Positions 63,947 to 64,000 of a stretch of DNA of 64,000 bases are shown here, one piece after another. Location of the stretch: positions 19,103-83,102 of the forward strand of contig NZ_JAUNTJ010000013.1 of the NCBI RefSeq assembly GCF_030538755.1. The letters are read 5' to 3'. The notes below the pieces were generated by a model. The model had not been told where the DNA came from and did not search any database. It worked only from the letters and a program-made list of their open reading frames with translations. The first letter of the stretch is position 1, and each line of letters starts with the position of its first letter. The DNA is from Paracoccus sp. (in: a-proteobacteria) (GTDB taxonomy: Bacteria; Pseudomonadota; Alphaproteobacteria; Rhodobacterales; Rhodobacteraceae). A program made the translations under genes and the position numbers.

Positions 63947-64000
63947 ATACGCGCTAACTTAAGGGCTTGTGGGGTTTCTGGCGGCGTTTGCCTGGCTTTT

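Overview
The window is 64 kb of GC-rich alphaproteobacterial chromosome, most like a Paracoccus-type member of the Rhodobacterales. Reasons: the phoH-ybeY-corC and hda-ppk-ppx gene orders, a type-3 (short) ProS, a class II DAHP synthase, DUF1489 and DUF2937 proteins, VPLPA-CTERM-like surface proteins and a Hint-domain protein. The genus is an inference. Nearly everything is chromosomal core; the only clear mobile element is a group II intron.

Layout. 1-0.8 kb: the end of an exopolysaccharide tyrosine autokinase. 0.9-8.6 kb: tRNA-Gly(CCC), two GlxA-type regulators, DUF1489, an ExbB/MotA-like plus OmpA/MotB-like envelope pair, ChaC and a Hint protein. 8.7-16.2 kb: class II DAHP synthase, an LpxL-type acyltransferase, an EamA permease, transketolase, and a glycosyltransferase-like protein with a TPR-like tail. 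16.2-20.2 kb: a tightly overlapping minus-strand operon (44-residue membrane peptide, secreted protein, XerD, CNNM/CorC transporter), divergent from aroK-aroB (20.4-22.1 kb). 22.1-24.7 kb: a 2.58 kb group II intron placed directly after the ssb stop codon; its maturase has a frameshifted HNH domain. 25-29.5 kb: a lytic transglycosylase, homoserine dehydrogenase, hypothetical genes, and a DUF429-like gene split by an in-frame TAG.

29.5-38.7 kb is a propionyl-CoA to succinyl-CoA cluster. It holds methylmalonyl-CoA mutase, PccA and PccB, with four small proteins between pccB and pccA, three of them predicted lipoproteins. TTTGCAAA-type sites precede pccB. No methylmalonyl-CoA epimerase is in the window. 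38.9-42.6 kb: alr, then phoH-ybeY-corC. 42.6-47.6 kb: an ABM-GNAT fusion, a secreted protein, DUF1971, guaA and a CAP lipoprotein. 47.7-54.4 kb: a branched-chain amino-acid (Liv) ABC transporter with two tandem substrate-binding proteins and an embedded cysteine-rich micro-protein. 54.5-62.4 kb: DUF2937-proS, then perM-hda-ppk-ppx (polyphosphate turnover and replication control). 62.5-63.7 kb: two paralogous VPLPA-CTERM-like surface proteins, one with an intact EF-hand loop. The right edge carries a C-terminal remnant of a PQQ-type sugar dehydrogenase.

The main features beyond routine annotation are: the intron, whose predicted exon-binding sites pair with the last codons of ssb; its broken HNH domain; a three-copy interspersed repeat sharing CAAACAGGAAGCGG; the EF-hand/CTERM pair; and two micro-proteins (44 and 48 residues) wired into operons by start/stop overlaps. 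I found no CRISPR array, prophage or defence island.
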